Part shown: piece by piece, positions 33,192 through 42,649 of the stretch
Numbering within the stretch: position 1 is the first letter of the stretch
How the letters are laid out: each line of letters starts with the position of its first letter
Assembly: GCF_042684865.1 (NCBI RefSeq)
Contig: NZ_JBHUML010000003.1
Span: forward strand, 1-64,000
Length of the DNA stretch: 64,000 nt
Source of the DNA: Salibacterium lacus
GTDB lineage: Bacteria; Bacillota; Bacilli; Bacillales; Marinococcaceae
Reading direction: 5' to 3'
Notes under the pieces: model-generated
The model's input: the letters and a program-made list of their open reading frames with translations, nothing else
The model's database searches: none
Told to the model about the DNA's origin: nothing
Made by a program: the position numbers and the translations under genes

Positions 33192-34646
33192 TTAATGTCC
33201 CGAAGAAAGGCCGTCCAGACGTTGTAACAGCCTGGAACTTTCCTGGTTTATCCCTGACAGAACCACCTGCGTCCCTTTCTGTCGGTATTTGGCTTTTATT
33301 TTCTCAAGAGCTTCCACCGCGGAATCATCCCAAATATGCGCTTGTGACAAATCGATTTCCACCGTTTCCGCCTGAGCGTCATAATCAAAACTCTTCGTAA
33401 ACTCGGTGACCGAAGCAAAGAACAACTGACCTTCCACGTGCAGGATTTTATGAGAGACTGAGCTTTCTGCTGCCTCTGTCACCTTCACCCGGGATATTTT
33501 CGCAGCAAAGAAGATGGCACTTAATACCACGCCGGCGGCGACTCCTTTGGACAAATCGTGAGTGACCACAACAGTAGCAACGGTTACAACCATGACAGTC
33601 GAATCACTCTTTGGCATCTTTGGAATCATTTTCAGTGAGTTCCAGTCGAATGTACTGATCGACACCATAATCATAACTCCTGCTAAAGCGGCAATCGGTA
33701 TCTGCACAACAAGATCGCCGAGCACCAGGATCAAAAACATTAAAAATACTCCCGCAGTTAAAGAAGAAAGACGACCGCTTCCACCGGATTTCATATTAAT
33801 CATGGACTGCCCGATCATCGCACAGCCGGCCATTCCTCCGAAAAACCCGGTTACAACGTTGGCATACCCCTGTCCGCGTGATTCTTTGTCTTTATCACTT
33901 TCGGTATCTGTCATGTCATCCACAATCGAAGCAGTAAGCAGCGATTCCAGCAGACCAACAGCTGAAAGCGCGAGTGCATAAGGGAAAATAATCTGCAGTG
34001 TTTCAAACGTGAGTGGAATTTCCGGAATCAAAAAGACCGGCAGCGTATCGGGCAGTGCCCCCATATCCCCCACTGTTTTTACATTCGCCCCAAAAGATAC
34101 AGCCAGTACTGTGACAGCAATGATAGCGATCAACGGGGAAGGTACAGCCTTCGTTACTTTGGGAAATAAATAAATAATAAAAAGCGTGGCACCAGCAAGG
34201 GCGTACATGAGCCAGCCGGCTCCCTGAAAATGCTCCACCTGGGATAAGAAAATCAGAATAGCGAGTGCATTGACGAAACCAACCATCACCGACCTCGGCA
34301 CAAATTTCATCAGACGTGACAACTTACTCCAGCCGAAAATAATCTGAAGTATACCTGTTAGTATGGTAGCTGCAAGCAGATACTCCAGTCCATGCTCGGC
34401 AACGAGGCTTACCATTAATAATGCCATCGCTCCCGTTGCTGCAGAAATCATACCCGGACGGCCGCCGACAATAGCAATAACAACTGCAATGCTGAACGAA
34501 GCATACAGTCCTACCATGGGATCAAGACCTGCCACAAGAGAGAATGCAATGGCTTCCGGAATCAAGGCCAGGGCGACGACCATACCGGAAAGCACGTCAC
34601 CACGGACGTTTCCGAACCAAACCTCTTTCCATTTTGTTAAATTCAA
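33192..34646 (-). CDS. SulP-family anion transporter with STAS domain
   Basis: A 484-aa SLC26/SulP transporter. About ten membrane helices are visible, with ALIPEAIAFSLVAGLDPMVGLYASF near residue 25 (the SulP signature) and FFGGMAGCAMIGQSMINMKSGG near 265. A C-terminal STAS domain starts near 385. Members carry sulfate or bicarbonate; the bicarbonate type is common in alkaline or marine bacteria, and the substrate cannot be decided here. A TTG start is used, behind AAAGGAGA. Confidence 0.88.
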   Translation of the reverse strand: MNLTKWKEVWFGNVRGDVLSGMVVALALIPEAIAFSLVAGLDPMVGLYASFSIAVVIAIVGGRPGMISAATGAMALLMVSLVAEHGLEYLLAATILTGILQIIFGWSKLSRLMKFVPRSVMVGFVNALAILIFLSQVEHFQGAGWLMYALAGATLFIIYLFPKVTKAVPSPLIAIIAVTVLAVSFGANVKTVGDMGALPDTLPVFLIPEIPLTFETLQIIFPYALALSAVGLLESLLTASIVDDMTDTESDKDKESRGQGYANVVTGFFGGMAGCAMIGQSMINMKSGGSGRLSSLTAGVFLMFLILVLGDLVVQIPIAALAGVMIMVSISTFDWNSLKMIPKMPKSDSTVMVVTVATVVVTHDLSKGVAAGVVLSAIFFAAKISRVKVTEAAESSVSHKILHVEGQLFFASVTEFTKSFDYDAQAETVEIDLSQAHIWDDSAVEALEKIKAKYRQKGTQVVLSGINQESSRLLQRLDGLSSGH

Positions 34647-34691
34647 TAGTTTCTGTCTCCTTTATTAAATTTGGGCAGCGCCCATTGTTCT

Positions 34692-34712
34692 GCTTTTGTC
34701 CCGAACAAAAGC
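34692..34712 (-). other. perfect hairpin in the SulP leader
   Basis: GCTTTTGT and ACAAAAGC around a five-base loop, between the promoter and the TTG start. It has no T tract and resembles the outer end of the intergenic repeats only in GCTTTTGTCCC. Confidence 0.45.
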
Positions 34713-34731
34713 AACCGTTGTGAACAAAGGG

Positions 34732-34760
34732 ATTGTACCACAAAAAGAAACAGAGACCAA
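34732..34760 (-). promoter_or_regulatory. sigma-A promoter of the SulP gene
   Basis: TTGGTC, 17 nt, TACAAT on the minus strand, leaving an 85-nt leader. Confidence 0.5.
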
Positions 34761-34881
34761 TGTCCATGTAAGCGTTCGTCATATGCTATTTTCTCCTACA
34801 GATATAGCATTTTCTCTTTTTTTCTTATATTTTCGTCCATCCGACCAAAAATAACGTTGGTAAACGGTGAAACGGTCGTTT

Positions 34882-35502
34882 TCAAGCCTTATGTTCCCAT
34901 TCGCTGTAAAACTGTTCCAGGTAATTAATCATAAATTTCTGCCGCTTCGATGCAATATCTGCAGCGGTACGGGTGTTCATCAGCGATTTCAGCCGCAGCA
35001 GCTTGTTATAGAAATGTCCGATGGCTGTATTGTGTTTTTCCGCGCCCGGAAGGTCCGGACGATGCAGGGTTTCTCCAATTTCCCCGGCGTGGGCGAAGGT
35101 TCTCGCAATACCGATGGCTCCAACCGCATCCAGCCGGTCCGCATCCTGCACCACCTGCCCCTCCAGGGTGCGCATCACAGCCTGTTCCCCATTTCGAAAG
35201 GACATCGTTCCAATAATATCCATGACTTGATTCTCTGTTTCCTGATCATCCACATGTTTCGTGAGCCACTGCTGTACGTTCCTTCGCCCTTTTTCTTCCG
35301 ATTCGTTTACTTTCTCATCTGCTATATCATGCAGCCAGGCTGAAAGTTCGCATACAAACGCGTCGGCGTTTTCCTCTTTGGCCAGGTAAACCGCCTGCGA
35401 AACAACCCGCTCTGTGTGCCAGTAATCATGGGAAGGCCCCGTCTTTTCAAAAAAAGATACAGCTTCTTTCTTTGCCTGTTCCAGTATCCACGATGTATTC
35501 AC
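34882..35502 (-). CDS. HD-domain phosphohydrolase
   Basis: A 206-aa metal-dependent HD hydrolase of the YedJ/YpgQ type. HDYWHTERVV near residue 25, ELSAWLHDIADEK near 54 and QDADRLDAVGAIGIAR near 120 supply the H..HD..D metal ligands. Relatives hydrolyse nucleotide phosphates such as dNTPs. A GTG start at 35502 is chosen, seven nt after GGAGGT; the frame is open 12 codons further. It is divergent from the helicase gene. Confidence 0.85.
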   Translation of the reverse strand: MNTSWILEQAKKEAVSFFEKTGPSHDYWHTERVVSQAVYLAKEENADAFVCELSAWLHDIADEKVNESEEKGRRNVQQWLTKHVDDQETENQVMDIIGTMSFRNGEQAVMRTLEGQVVQDADRLDAVGAIGIARTFAHAGEIGETLHRPDLPGAEKHNTAIGHFYNKLLRLKSLMNTRTAADIASKRQKFMINYLEQFYSEWEHKA

Positions 35503-35652
35503 TTGCACCACCTCCGCCTGTTTTCTTCTATTTTTCACCAGATTGCATCAGCTTGTAAAGCCTTCTTTTTCCTCCTTCTTCCCTTTCCCTTTCCACGTGG
35601 TGATTATGTTATAATGATTGGTACGGTTTTTGTACGATAAGGAGGGAATAGG

Positions 35653-38600
35653 GTGCGTTTTTTGACGAAAACATACATCCGGGAACTTGGCGGATCCACG
35701 ATATATAACAGAGGGCTTACCTATTGGAAGGAAAATCGGGTAACCCCTGTCAGTGAAAATACAGCAGGCTCTTTCACAAAAATCAAATCGCTCGTCTCCG
35801 GCACCGAGGATTACACCGTCGATATTGTGTTTCACGAAGACGGAGAGGTGCAGGAAGCCGATTGTAACTGTCCGGCTTTTGAAGGCGGTATGGAGATCTG
35901 TAAACACATAGCAGCGGTCCTGCTTTCCAAAGCCGCTCCCGAAAAGCCTGCCCCTGCAGCAAAGGATAGGAAAAAACACAGCATGAATTCCCGTCCGGAG
36001 GAAACGGAACAGGACGCAACAGCCTCATTAAAGAAACTGTTCATTGATTATTTTGCCGGACGCATGCAGTCTGTCGAGTCGGTCGGAGAAGCCCTTCATA
36101 CCGAATTCATTCTTTCCTTCCAAAAAGATAGAATGCACCCGCAGGAACAGTATTTTTCCGTTCAGATGAAAATCGGTACAGACAAGCTCTACGTCGTGAA
36201 AGATATAGAATCCCTGTTGTCCGCTATGAGACAGCGTTCGCTGCTGCCGTTCACGAAAAAATTTACGTTTGATCCGACTTATCATTATTTTGAAGAAACG
36301 GATCTTCATGTCATCCAAAAGCTTGAAGAAATTATACGAAACCAGAAATGGAATGACCGGCAGACGAGTTTGGTGTTCACAGAAAGTACAGGACGTTCCG
36401 AGATCACCATTCCTCCCGTGGCTGCCGCTGATATGATTGAAGCGCTTCTGGCGTGCAGTAATGTGCTCGTCCGCCCCTCCATCGGACAGCCGGTTCCTCT
36501 GACAGTAAAACAACAGTGGCCGGGTACTTTCCAGCTGCACCAGGACGGGGGGAACTACTATTTATCCTACTCGTCTTTTGACCACCCGCCGCGGAAAGTA
36601 AGCCTGACCCCCTACTACGTCTGGAACGACCGGCTATACGAAATGAAAGGAGAAAACGACCGTCATACGGAGCTGCTTTTTCATATGCTGATGGATACTC
36701 CGGCCGGAAGGCTTCCACTGGATCACCATGACCTGGAGCAGGTATATGCTGCTGTTGCTTCCTCCCTGCAGGAGACAAACCGGTTAACGGTGGAACCGGA
36801 GGTGGAAGAAGCAGTGGAATCCCATCCGCTGCAGGCGAAAATCTATCTGGATAGTGACGGGAGTACCATACAGGCGGACCCGCTTTTCTGCTACGGTCCG
36901 CATTCCCTGCACGCCGTCACCGAGAAGCGGGACGCAGGAGCGGAATCGTCTCTTTTAATCCGGGATTCCCAAAAAGAAGAAGATGTTCTGCAGGATATTG
37001 AATCCGCGGGTTTTCATTGGAACGGACAGACGTTGTCACTCAGCGATGATACGTCCATTTATCACTTTTTGACGGAGCTTCTTCCGTCTCTCAAAGATAA
37101 AGCAGATATTTTCATGAGCCGCGAGGTAGAGAGCATGCTTATTTCTCCGGAACGTTTTTCGGTTGATTCAGCGCTCGACGAATCGTTTGGCTGGCTCGAC
37201 ATTTCCTTTCAGACCGACGACCTGAATGAAGAGGAACTGCGCGAACTCATGCAGAGCCTGAAAGAAAAACGTACGTACCATAAGACAGCTGACGGACGAT
37301 TCGTTCCGCTGGATAATGAGCTGCTTCAGGGCGTGCAGGATTTTCTTGAAGAAACCGGCTCTTCGGCAGAAGACTGGCAGAGCGGCACGCTCCGGCTCCC
37401 TGCCTACCGGGCCTTTCAGGCGGAAAAACATTTCAGCACCGGCCTTCACTGGCAGAAAAGCAGCAGGGTGGAACAACTGCTTCATGACATACAGACCCCC
37501 GAGCAGTTTAAATATCCGTTTCCAAAAGACGTACCAGCTGACGTCCGCGAGTATCAGGTGAATGGCTTTCAGTGGCTGAAAGCCTTATCGACTTACGGGT
37601 TCGGCGGCATTCTTGCTGACGACATGGGGCTCGGTAAAACGCTGCAGACACTAAGTTACATGTTGTCTGAACGACGTGAACGCCCGGATGCGCCGCCATT
37701 TCTCGTTACCGCGCCGTCTTCTCTTGTGTATAACTGGAAGAATGAAGCGGAGACGTTTACCCCGGAATTGAACGTGCGCCTGATTGAAGGCAGCAAGGCC
37801 TCGCGGCGCAGCCGGCTGGAATCAGCGGAAGAGGCTGACATTCTCATTACCTCCTATCCACTGCTGCGCCGTGACATTGACCTGTATGAAGAGAAGACGT
37901 GGCATGGACTTATTCTTGATGAAGCACAAGCGTTGAAAAACAACGCATCCAAAACGTTTCGGGCCGTACGGCGGGTACGGACAGAAAAAACTTTTGCACT
38001 GAGCGGAACGCCGATTGAGAATAAAATTGACGAATTATGGTCTCTCTTCGCGATTCTGATGCCGGGACTTTTCCCGGATATCCAGTCATTTAAAAACATG
38101 GAGATGGAAAAAGTAAGACACCGCGTATCTCCATTCATACTGAGAAGAACAAAAAGCGATGTGCTCACAGAACTTCCGGACAAAATAGAAACAACGCTGC
38201 ACTGTGAGCTTACCAAAACGCAGCGCGAAACGTATGTCGCCTACTTGAACCGGATCAAGGAAGAAACAGCCAATCAGCTGAAACAGGGAAGCTTCCAGCA
38301 GAACCGGATGAACATTCTCGCCAATCTGACGAGACTGCGCCAGCTCTGCTGCCACCCCGGCATGTTTCTTGAGGAGTACCACGGCGGGTCCGGCAAGCTT
38401 GAAGAATTGATGAGCGTTATGGAGAACGCGCGGGAAAACGGTAACCGTGTCCTCGTTTTTTCCCAGTTTACCTCGATGCTTACATTTATCAAAAACGCCT
38501 TTGATAAAAAGGGATACTCTTACTTTTATCTTGATGGAAAGACCCCCGGGCAGCAGCGGGTGCAGATGACGGAGGATTTCAACGAAGGAGAGAAAGAGGC

Positions 38601-38901
38601 GTTTCTTATTTCCCTCAAAGCCGGCGGAACCGGGCTAAACCTGACCGGTGCGGATACTGTTATTCTGTTTGACCTGTGGTGGAACCCGGCAGTGGAAACG
38701 CAGGCTGCCGACCGGGCGCACCGGATCGGACAGCAGAAGGCCGTTCAGGTTATTAAACTGATCTCACAGGGGACGATTGAAGAAAAAATACAACAACTGC
38801 AGGATCGAAAGAAAGCATTGTTTGATCAGGTCATTCAATCCGGAGAAACAAATTTATCTTCTTTGTCCGAAGAGGATGTAAGAGAGCTGCTTAACCTTTA
38901 A
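35653..38901 (+). CDS. SWIM zinc-finger SNF2-family helicase
   Basis: A 1082-aa protein. The N-terminal SWIM zinc finger (DCNCPAFEGGMEICKHIAAVL) lies near residues 75-95, and a long middle region of unknown fold follows. The SNF2 ATPase begins near 630: GGILADDMGLGKTLQTL near 650 is Walker A and LILDEAQALKNN near 755 is motif II (DEAQ). The C-terminal helicase half holds the motif V and VI segments GGTGLNLTGADTVI and QAADRAHRIGQQK near 1000-1040. SNF2 proteins move along double-stranded DNA; in bacteria a link to RNA polymerase recycling or repair is suspected. B. subtilis YwqA is a shorter relative. GTG start behind AAGGAGG. Confidence 0.92.
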   Translation: MRFLTKTYIRELGGSTIYNRGLTYWKENRVTPVSENTAGSFTKIKSLVSGTEDYTVDIVFHEDGEVQEADCNCPAFEGGMEICKHIAAVLLSKAAPEKPAPAAKDRKKHSMNSRPEETEQDATASLKKLFIDYFAGRMQSVESVGEALHTEFILSFQKDRMHPQEQYFSVQMKIGTDKLYVVKDIESLLSAMRQRSLLPFTKKFTFDPTYHYFEETDLHVIQKLEEIIRNQKWNDRQTSLVFTESTGRSEITIPPVAAADMIEALLACSNVLVRPSIGQPVPLTVKQQWPGTFQLHQDGGNYYLSYSSFDHPPRKVSLTPYYVWNDRLYEMKGENDRHTELLFHMLMDTPAGRLPLDHHDLEQVYAAVASSLQETNRLTVEPEVEEAVESHPLQAKIYLDSDGSTIQADPLFCYGPHSLHAVTEKRDAGAESSLLIRDSQKEEDVLQDIESAGFHWNGQTLSLSDDTSIYHFLTELLPSLKDKADIFMSREVESMLISPERFSVDSALDESFGWLDISFQTDDLNEEELRELMQSLKEKRTYHKTADGRFVPLDNELLQGVQDFLEETGSSAEDWQSGTLRLPAYRAFQAEKHFSTGLHWQKSSRVEQLLHDIQTPEQFKYPFPKDVPADVREYQVNGFQWLKALSTYGFGGILADDMGLGKTLQTLSYMLSERRERPDAPPFLVTAPSSLVYNWKNEAETFTPELNVRLIEGSKASRRSRLESAEEADILITSYPLLRRDIDLYEEKTWHGLILDEAQALKNNASKTFRAVRRVRTEKTFALSGTPIENKIDELWSLFAILMPGLFPDIQSFKNMEMEKVRHRVSPFILRRTKSDVLTELPDKIETTLHCELTKTQRETYVAYLNRIKEETANQLKQGSFQQNRMNILANLTRLRQLCCHPGMFLEEYHGGSGKLEELMSVMENARENGNRVLVFSQFTSMLTFIKNAFDKKGYSYFYLDGKTPGQQRVQMTEDFNEGEKEAFLISLKAGGTGLNLTGADTVILFDLWWNPAVETQAADRAHRIGQQKAVQVIKLISQGTIEEKIQQLQDRKKALFDQVIQSGETNLSSLSEEDVRELLNL

Positions 38902-38915
38902 GCAGCTCTCTTTTT
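38881..38915 (+). terminator. terminator of the SNF2 helicase gene
   Basis: A perfect 14-bp stem (AGAGAGCTGCTTAA with its complement) with a three-base loop, followed by TTTTT. The stem includes the last codons and stop of the gene. Confidence 0.9.
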
Positions 38916-39010
38916 CTATGGGTAAAATCGAGAATTTGAGCCACACTATAAAAACGGAATTCCCGGCCGTGCCTGCCGCGGATGAAAACACGTACAACGG
39001 AGGGTGGCTC

Positions 39011-40321
39011 ATGCTTTACGTAAATATCATACTGCTTGCGTTTCTTATTCTTTTGACCGCTTTTTTCGTTGCAACCGAATTTGCCATTGTCAAAGCACGC
39101 AGTTCAAAGATCGAACAATTGAAAGCCGGCGGAAACAAAAAAGCAGACGCGGCCATGAAAGTGATGGACGGCCTTGATGAATACCTCTCTGCCTGCCAGC
39201 TCGGGATTACCATTACCGCTTTGGGGCTTGGGTGGCTCGGGGAACCAACCGTGGAGCGGATCCTCCACCCAATTCTCGCCTTTTTTCCCCTTCCTGAAGC
39301 AGCTTCATCTATTATCAGCTTCATCCTGGCCTTTGTTCTTGTCACCTATTTACATGTTGTCATCGGTGAACTGGCGCCGAAAACATTTGCGATTCAAAAA
39401 GCAGAAGCACTGGCCTTGGCATTTGCCAAACCGATTATCTGGTTTTACAGAATCATGTACCCTTTTATCTGGCTCTTGAACGGATCAGCCCGCATGCTCA
39501 CGCGGTTGTTCGGCATCCGGCCGGCCTCTGAACATCAGACCGCCCACTCAGAAGAAGAGCTTCGCATTATCTTGTCAAAAAGCCTGGAAAAAGGGGAAAT
39601 CAATAGAGCCGAATACGACTTCGTCAACCGGATTTTCGCGTTTGATAACCGTTCCGCCGGAGACATTATGATTCCGCGTACGGAAATGGTGACCGTTTCT
39701 ACAGAGGACACCATTGACGAGACCGTCCAATTGCTGTCGAAAAATCCGTATACGCGGTACCCTGTTATCGGCGAAGATAAAGACGACGTTGCCGGTATGA
39801 TTCATGCGAAAGAAGTGCTTGCTGCACGTGCTTTGGCTCCCGCAGAACCGTTCTCTCTTTCTGTCTGCATGCGGCCGATGGTCCAGGTCATCAAGTCCAC
39901 CCCGCTTACAGAACTCCTCGTCACGATGCGGGAAGAAGAAACCCACATGGCAGTACTCCTCGATGAGTACGGAGGAACAGCCGGAATTATTACGGTAGAG
40001 GATATACTGGAAGAAATCGTTGGAGAAATAAGAGATGAACTGGACATTCATGAGGAGGCGCTGATTCAACCGCTGAATGAACAGCAATCCCGCTTTTTAC
40101 TGGACGGGAAGGTGCTGCTGGAGGAAGTAAATAAAAAACTGGAGCTCGATATAAAAGAAGAGCCGGTGGACACACTCGGGGGATGGCTGCTGTCGGTAAA
40201 ACCGGATATTCAAAAAGACGAAAGCGTCACCCACCGCAGCTGGACCTTTATCCCAAGAAAGCTAACAGGCCGGCAGATTAAATCTGTAGAAGCGGCAAGA
40301 AAAGAAAGCCTTTCCTCATGA
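39011..40321 (+). CDS. CorC/HlyC-type membrane protein with CBS pair
   Basis: A 436-aa protein of the UPF0053 family. A DUF21 membrane domain covers about 1-195 with three or four helices, a CBS pair about 205-325 (DIMIPRTEMVTV and following), and a CorC/HlyC C-terminal domain 345-430. B. subtilis relatives (YhdP, YqhB, YrkA, MpfA/YhdP) act in Mg2+ efflux or resistance, so magnesium transport is the best guess. The frame is open 31 codons upstream; the ATG at 39011 follows GGAGGGTGG and starts directly with the first helix. Confidence 0.88.
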   Translation: MLYVNIILLAFLILLTAFFVATEFAIVKARSSKIEQLKAGGNKKADAAMKVMDGLDEYLSACQLGITITALGLGWLGEPTVERILHPILAFFPLPEAASSIISFILAFVLVTYLHVVIGELAPKTFAIQKAEALALAFAKPIIWFYRIMYPFIWLLNGSARMLTRLFGIRPASEHQTAHSEEELRIILSKSLEKGEINRAEYDFVNRIFAFDNRSAGDIMIPRTEMVTVSTEDTIDETVQLLSKNPYTRYPVIGEDKDDVAGMIHAKEVLAARALAPAEPFSLSVCMRPMVQVIKSTPLTELLVTMREEETHMAVLLDEYGGTAGIITVEDILEEIVGEIRDELDIHEEALIQPLNEQQSRFLLDGKVLLEEVNKKLELDIKEEPVDTLGGWLLSVKPDIQKDESVTHRSWTFIPRKLTGRQIKSVEAARKESLSS

Positions 40322-40337
40322 CCAGGCTTTCTTTTTC
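40303..40337 (+). terminator. terminator of the CorC-like gene
   Basis: AGAAAGCCT and AGGCTTTCT around a 12-nt loop, followed by TTTTT. The stop codon lies in the loop. Confidence 0.8.
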
Positions 40338-40468
40338 TCTTCCCATTCGTTTTCCAGTATGCTCATCTCGCAGATGGACCAATACTCCCCACTTACCATA
40401 CGAATATCCCTTTTCCGCCTTTCATGGGCAAAGCCCGCCCGTTCATAACAGCGTACGGCAGCTTCGTT
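40316..40468 (-). pseudogene. C-terminal remnant of a GNAT acetyltransferase gene
   Basis: About 50 codons in one frame on the minus strand read FNEAAVRCYERAGFAHE, then a stretch with MVSGEYWSICEMSILENEW. This is the acetyl-CoA-binding and C-terminal part of a GNAT acetyltransferase. No start codon or N-terminal domain is present: the frame runs straight into the terminator of the neighbouring membrane-protein gene. The rest, over 100 codons, has been lost. The stop overlaps the convergent CorC-like gene by 6 nt. Confidence 0.7.
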
Positions 40469-40507
40469 AAAAAGCCCCCGCCTCTCCTTTAGGATAAACG
40501 GGGGCTT
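40469..40507 (-). terminator. terminator of the membrane-protein gene at 40526
   Basis: AAGCCCCCG and CGGGGGCTT form a 9-bp stem with T5 on the minus strand; it merges into the GNAT remnant. Confidence 0.85.
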
Positions 40508-40525
40508 TACGGGCGGTCACCGAGA

Positions 40526-41245
40526 TTACCAATCGAAAAACAACGTCATTGCTATCGTTAATACCGTGTAACCGAGAGCACCGCCGAGAAATGTGCGGAA
40601 ATGAGCGTTTTCCTCGGAAGGCAGTTCTTTTTTCAAAACGTTCATGATCATCGCCCCTGAGATAAATGCGAAAACGACACCGAGCATATAAGACGGCATG
40701 GGGGCAAATACGCCAATGACCCATCCGAGCAGAATGCCGGCAGCCAGCAGATAACGGCCGAGTTTTTCATAACGCGCCGCATCCTCCCGCCACATGTCAT
40801 GCGATACCGCCATGAAGTGCAGACCGACCGCAATGCCGTAAAATACGGCTTCTATTCCTTCAATGTCCGAAGCGAATATGTTATAAGCAATCAGCATGTT
40901 ATAGACAACAAAAAACGCAATCTGTATCCAGAAAAAACTTCCTTCTCCTTTTTCATGTTTACGGGACGCACGTTCCGCCGCTTTATGAACGCCGTAAAAG
41001 ATTAACAGCCCGCCAAGACCCAATATGTATAACTCCGACTCCATCGTCAGTTCTGATCCCTGCGATATGGAATCCTGTTCTTTATGAAGAGAAGGGAGAA
41101 CATATACAAACACATAAGATACCGCCACACCACCTGAAAATGAGAGCCATTTGAAACGCCCGATCGAGTTGGAAGATATGATTTTATTCGCAAATAACTG
41201 AACAAACAAATACAAAGCCCCGAGTATTATCGTGTCAACCGCCAT
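40526..41245 (-). CDS. multi-pass membrane protein, weakly ZIP-like
   Basis: A 239-aa protein with seven or eight hydrophobic helices. GGVAVSYVFVYVLPSLH near residue 40 and VGLHFMAVSHDMWRED near 140 recall ZIP metal-transporter segments, since they hold potential His ligands, but I cannot assign the family with certainty. The central loop (about 90-110) is charged. The ATG at 41245 has AAAGGAG seven nt upstream; the ATG two codons earlier abuts it. It stands alone, divergent from the nitrite reductase operon. Confidence 0.6.
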   Translation of the reverse strand: MAVDTIILGALYLFVQLFANKIISSNSIGRFKWLSFSGGVAVSYVFVYVLPSLHKEQDSISQGSELTMESELYILGLGGLLIFYGVHKAAERASRKHEKGEGSFFWIQIAFFVVYNMLIAYNIFASDIEGIEAVFYGIAVGLHFMAVSHDMWREDAARYEKLGRYLLAAGILLGWVIGVFAPMPSYMLGVVFAFISGAMIMNVLKKELPSEENAHFRTFLGGALGYTVLTIAMTLFFDW

Positions 41246-41400
41246 AAACATTCTCCTTTAATCTTTATATGCCAGCCCCTCCATTCCCCTCCCGCCCTCC
41301 GCATAAACCTGTTCCTATGGTACTTTCACCTTTTGCTCCCTTCGTTTTTGAAAAAGTGTGTCAGATTACCTATCGTTTCTGCACAACGGACATTTTATCT

Positions 41401-41423
41401 AATATACACTTAAAATACATATT
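41401..41423. promoter_or_regulatory. NsrR-like palindrome upstream of the nitrite reductase operon
   Basis: An imperfect 23-bp palindrome, AATAT at one end and ATATT at the other, with 17 of 22 half-site positions matching the classical NsrR pattern AAGATGCATTT in both arms. A -10-like TAATAT overlaps its left end (weak -35 TTCTGC 17 nt upstream). In B. subtilis NsrR and ResD control nasDEF. TnrA boxes were looked for and not found. Confidence 0.5.
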
Positions 41424-41452
41424 AAAGTTGAAAAAAGGGGGATACCCGATCA

Positions 41453-42619
41453 ATGGAACAATCGTACGGCACTATTCAGATTGTCGGCGCGGGACCCGGC
41501 TCCCCCGGACTCATCACTCTCCGGGGCGCGGAATGCCTGCAGAAGGCCGACGTGGTTCTGTATGACCGCCTTGCCCACCCTGCCCTTTTGCTGCATGCAC
41601 CAAAGCATGCGAAACTGATTTACTGCGGCAAAAAGCCCTGTGATCATTCACTGAGGCAGGAAACCATCCAGCAGGAAATGATTATCCAGGCCCGCCACGG
41701 AAAAAAAGTGGTCCGTTTGAAAGGCGGGGACCCCGGCATTTTCGGACGGATGGCTGAAGAAATCGAGGAATTGAAAAAACGCGGTATTTCATATGAAATG
41801 GTGCCCGGTATTACAGCCGGCAGTGCGGCCGCTTCTTATGCCGGGGTTTCTTTGACCCACCGCCGGTACGCCCATGGTTTCCGGGTACTGACCGGCCACG
41901 GGCAGGGACCGTCCGAGGAAACAGAAGCAGATTGGGAAAACCTTGCGGCAACCAGCGATACACTCGTCTGGTACATGGGGGTGAAACGGCTTGAATGTAT
42001 AACTTCCCGTCTGGTGGAACACGGCAAAGATCCCGACACGGACGTATTGATTGTCGAATGGGCATCCCATCGCCGGCAGCGGACAATCAGCGGTCCGCTT
42101 CATGCCATATCCGCTTTGGCGGAGGAGCAAGGTATACAAAATCCATCGGTAATCTTTATTGGAAACGCAGCAGGGCAGCATCAGGACCATCAATGGTTCC
42201 AGCCGTCTGCTGCAGGCGGCATCTTTGCTTTCCCGCAGAGTGATGCCGAAGAGGCGGCTTTTGAGCAATTAAAAACAGCAGGAATGGATATATATATCCA
42301 TCCATTAGTATCAGAAGATTTACATGATTCAGAAAATACCTGGATCATTATGAATCGTCTACGGGAGGAAGGATTTATCCGGCACGCTGTTTTCCCTTCT
42401 ACAAAAGAAGGACAGCTGTTATATGAAGGCTGGCTGAAAAACGGGCACGAAACCACAAACCCGCTTACCTGCTGGATGACAGCCGATCAAGGAAAAGCCG
42501 GATCTTTCACATCCATGCTTCCCCTTCTTTCCCTTGATGAACCAAAAGAATGGCCCGGCTGTTTTCTGGCAGATGAACACAAAACGTCCGGAACTTTGGA
42601 AAGAAAAGCAACCATGTAA
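41453..42619 (+). CDS. nasF: uroporphyrinogen-III C-methyltransferase with C-terminal extension
   Basis: A 388-aa protein. Residues 1-250 are a SUMT domain (VGAGPGSPGLITLRG near 10, VVRLKGGDPGIFGR near 85, VPGITAGSAAASYAG near 115), which makes precorrin-2 for siroheme. The remaining 135 residues look like a reduced, uroporphyrinogen-III-synthase-like tail. B. subtilis NasF has a similar but longer fusion of 483 aa. It is placed directly before the siroheme-containing nitrite reductase, which fits. Whether the short tail has activity is unclear. Confidence 0.88.
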   Translation: MEQSYGTIQIVGAGPGSPGLITLRGAECLQKADVVLYDRLAHPALLLHAPKHAKLIYCGKKPCDHSLRQETIQQEMIIQARHGKKVVRLKGGDPGIFGRMAEEIEELKKRGISYEMVPGITAGSAAASYAGVSLTHRRYAHGFRVLTGHGQGPSEETEADWENLAATSDTLVWYMGVKRLECITSRLVEHGKDPDTDVLIVEWASHRRQRTISGPLHAISALAEEQGIQNPSVIFIGNAAGQHQDHQWFQPSAAGGIFAFPQSDAEEAAFEQLKTAGMDIYIHPLVSEDLHDSENTWIIMNRLREEGFIRHAVFPSTKEGQLLYEGWLKNGHETTNPLTCWMTADQGKAGSFTSMLPLLSLDEPKEWPGCFLADEHKTSGTLERKATM

Positions 42620-42649
42620 AACCTTTATTTCTTGTAAGGAGGAATAGAT

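Noticed and set aside
34690..34712. Solo end of the intergenic repeat in the SulP leader
   Set aside because: Only GCTTTTGTCCC matches and the other arm is a simple local palindrome; chance similarity is likely.
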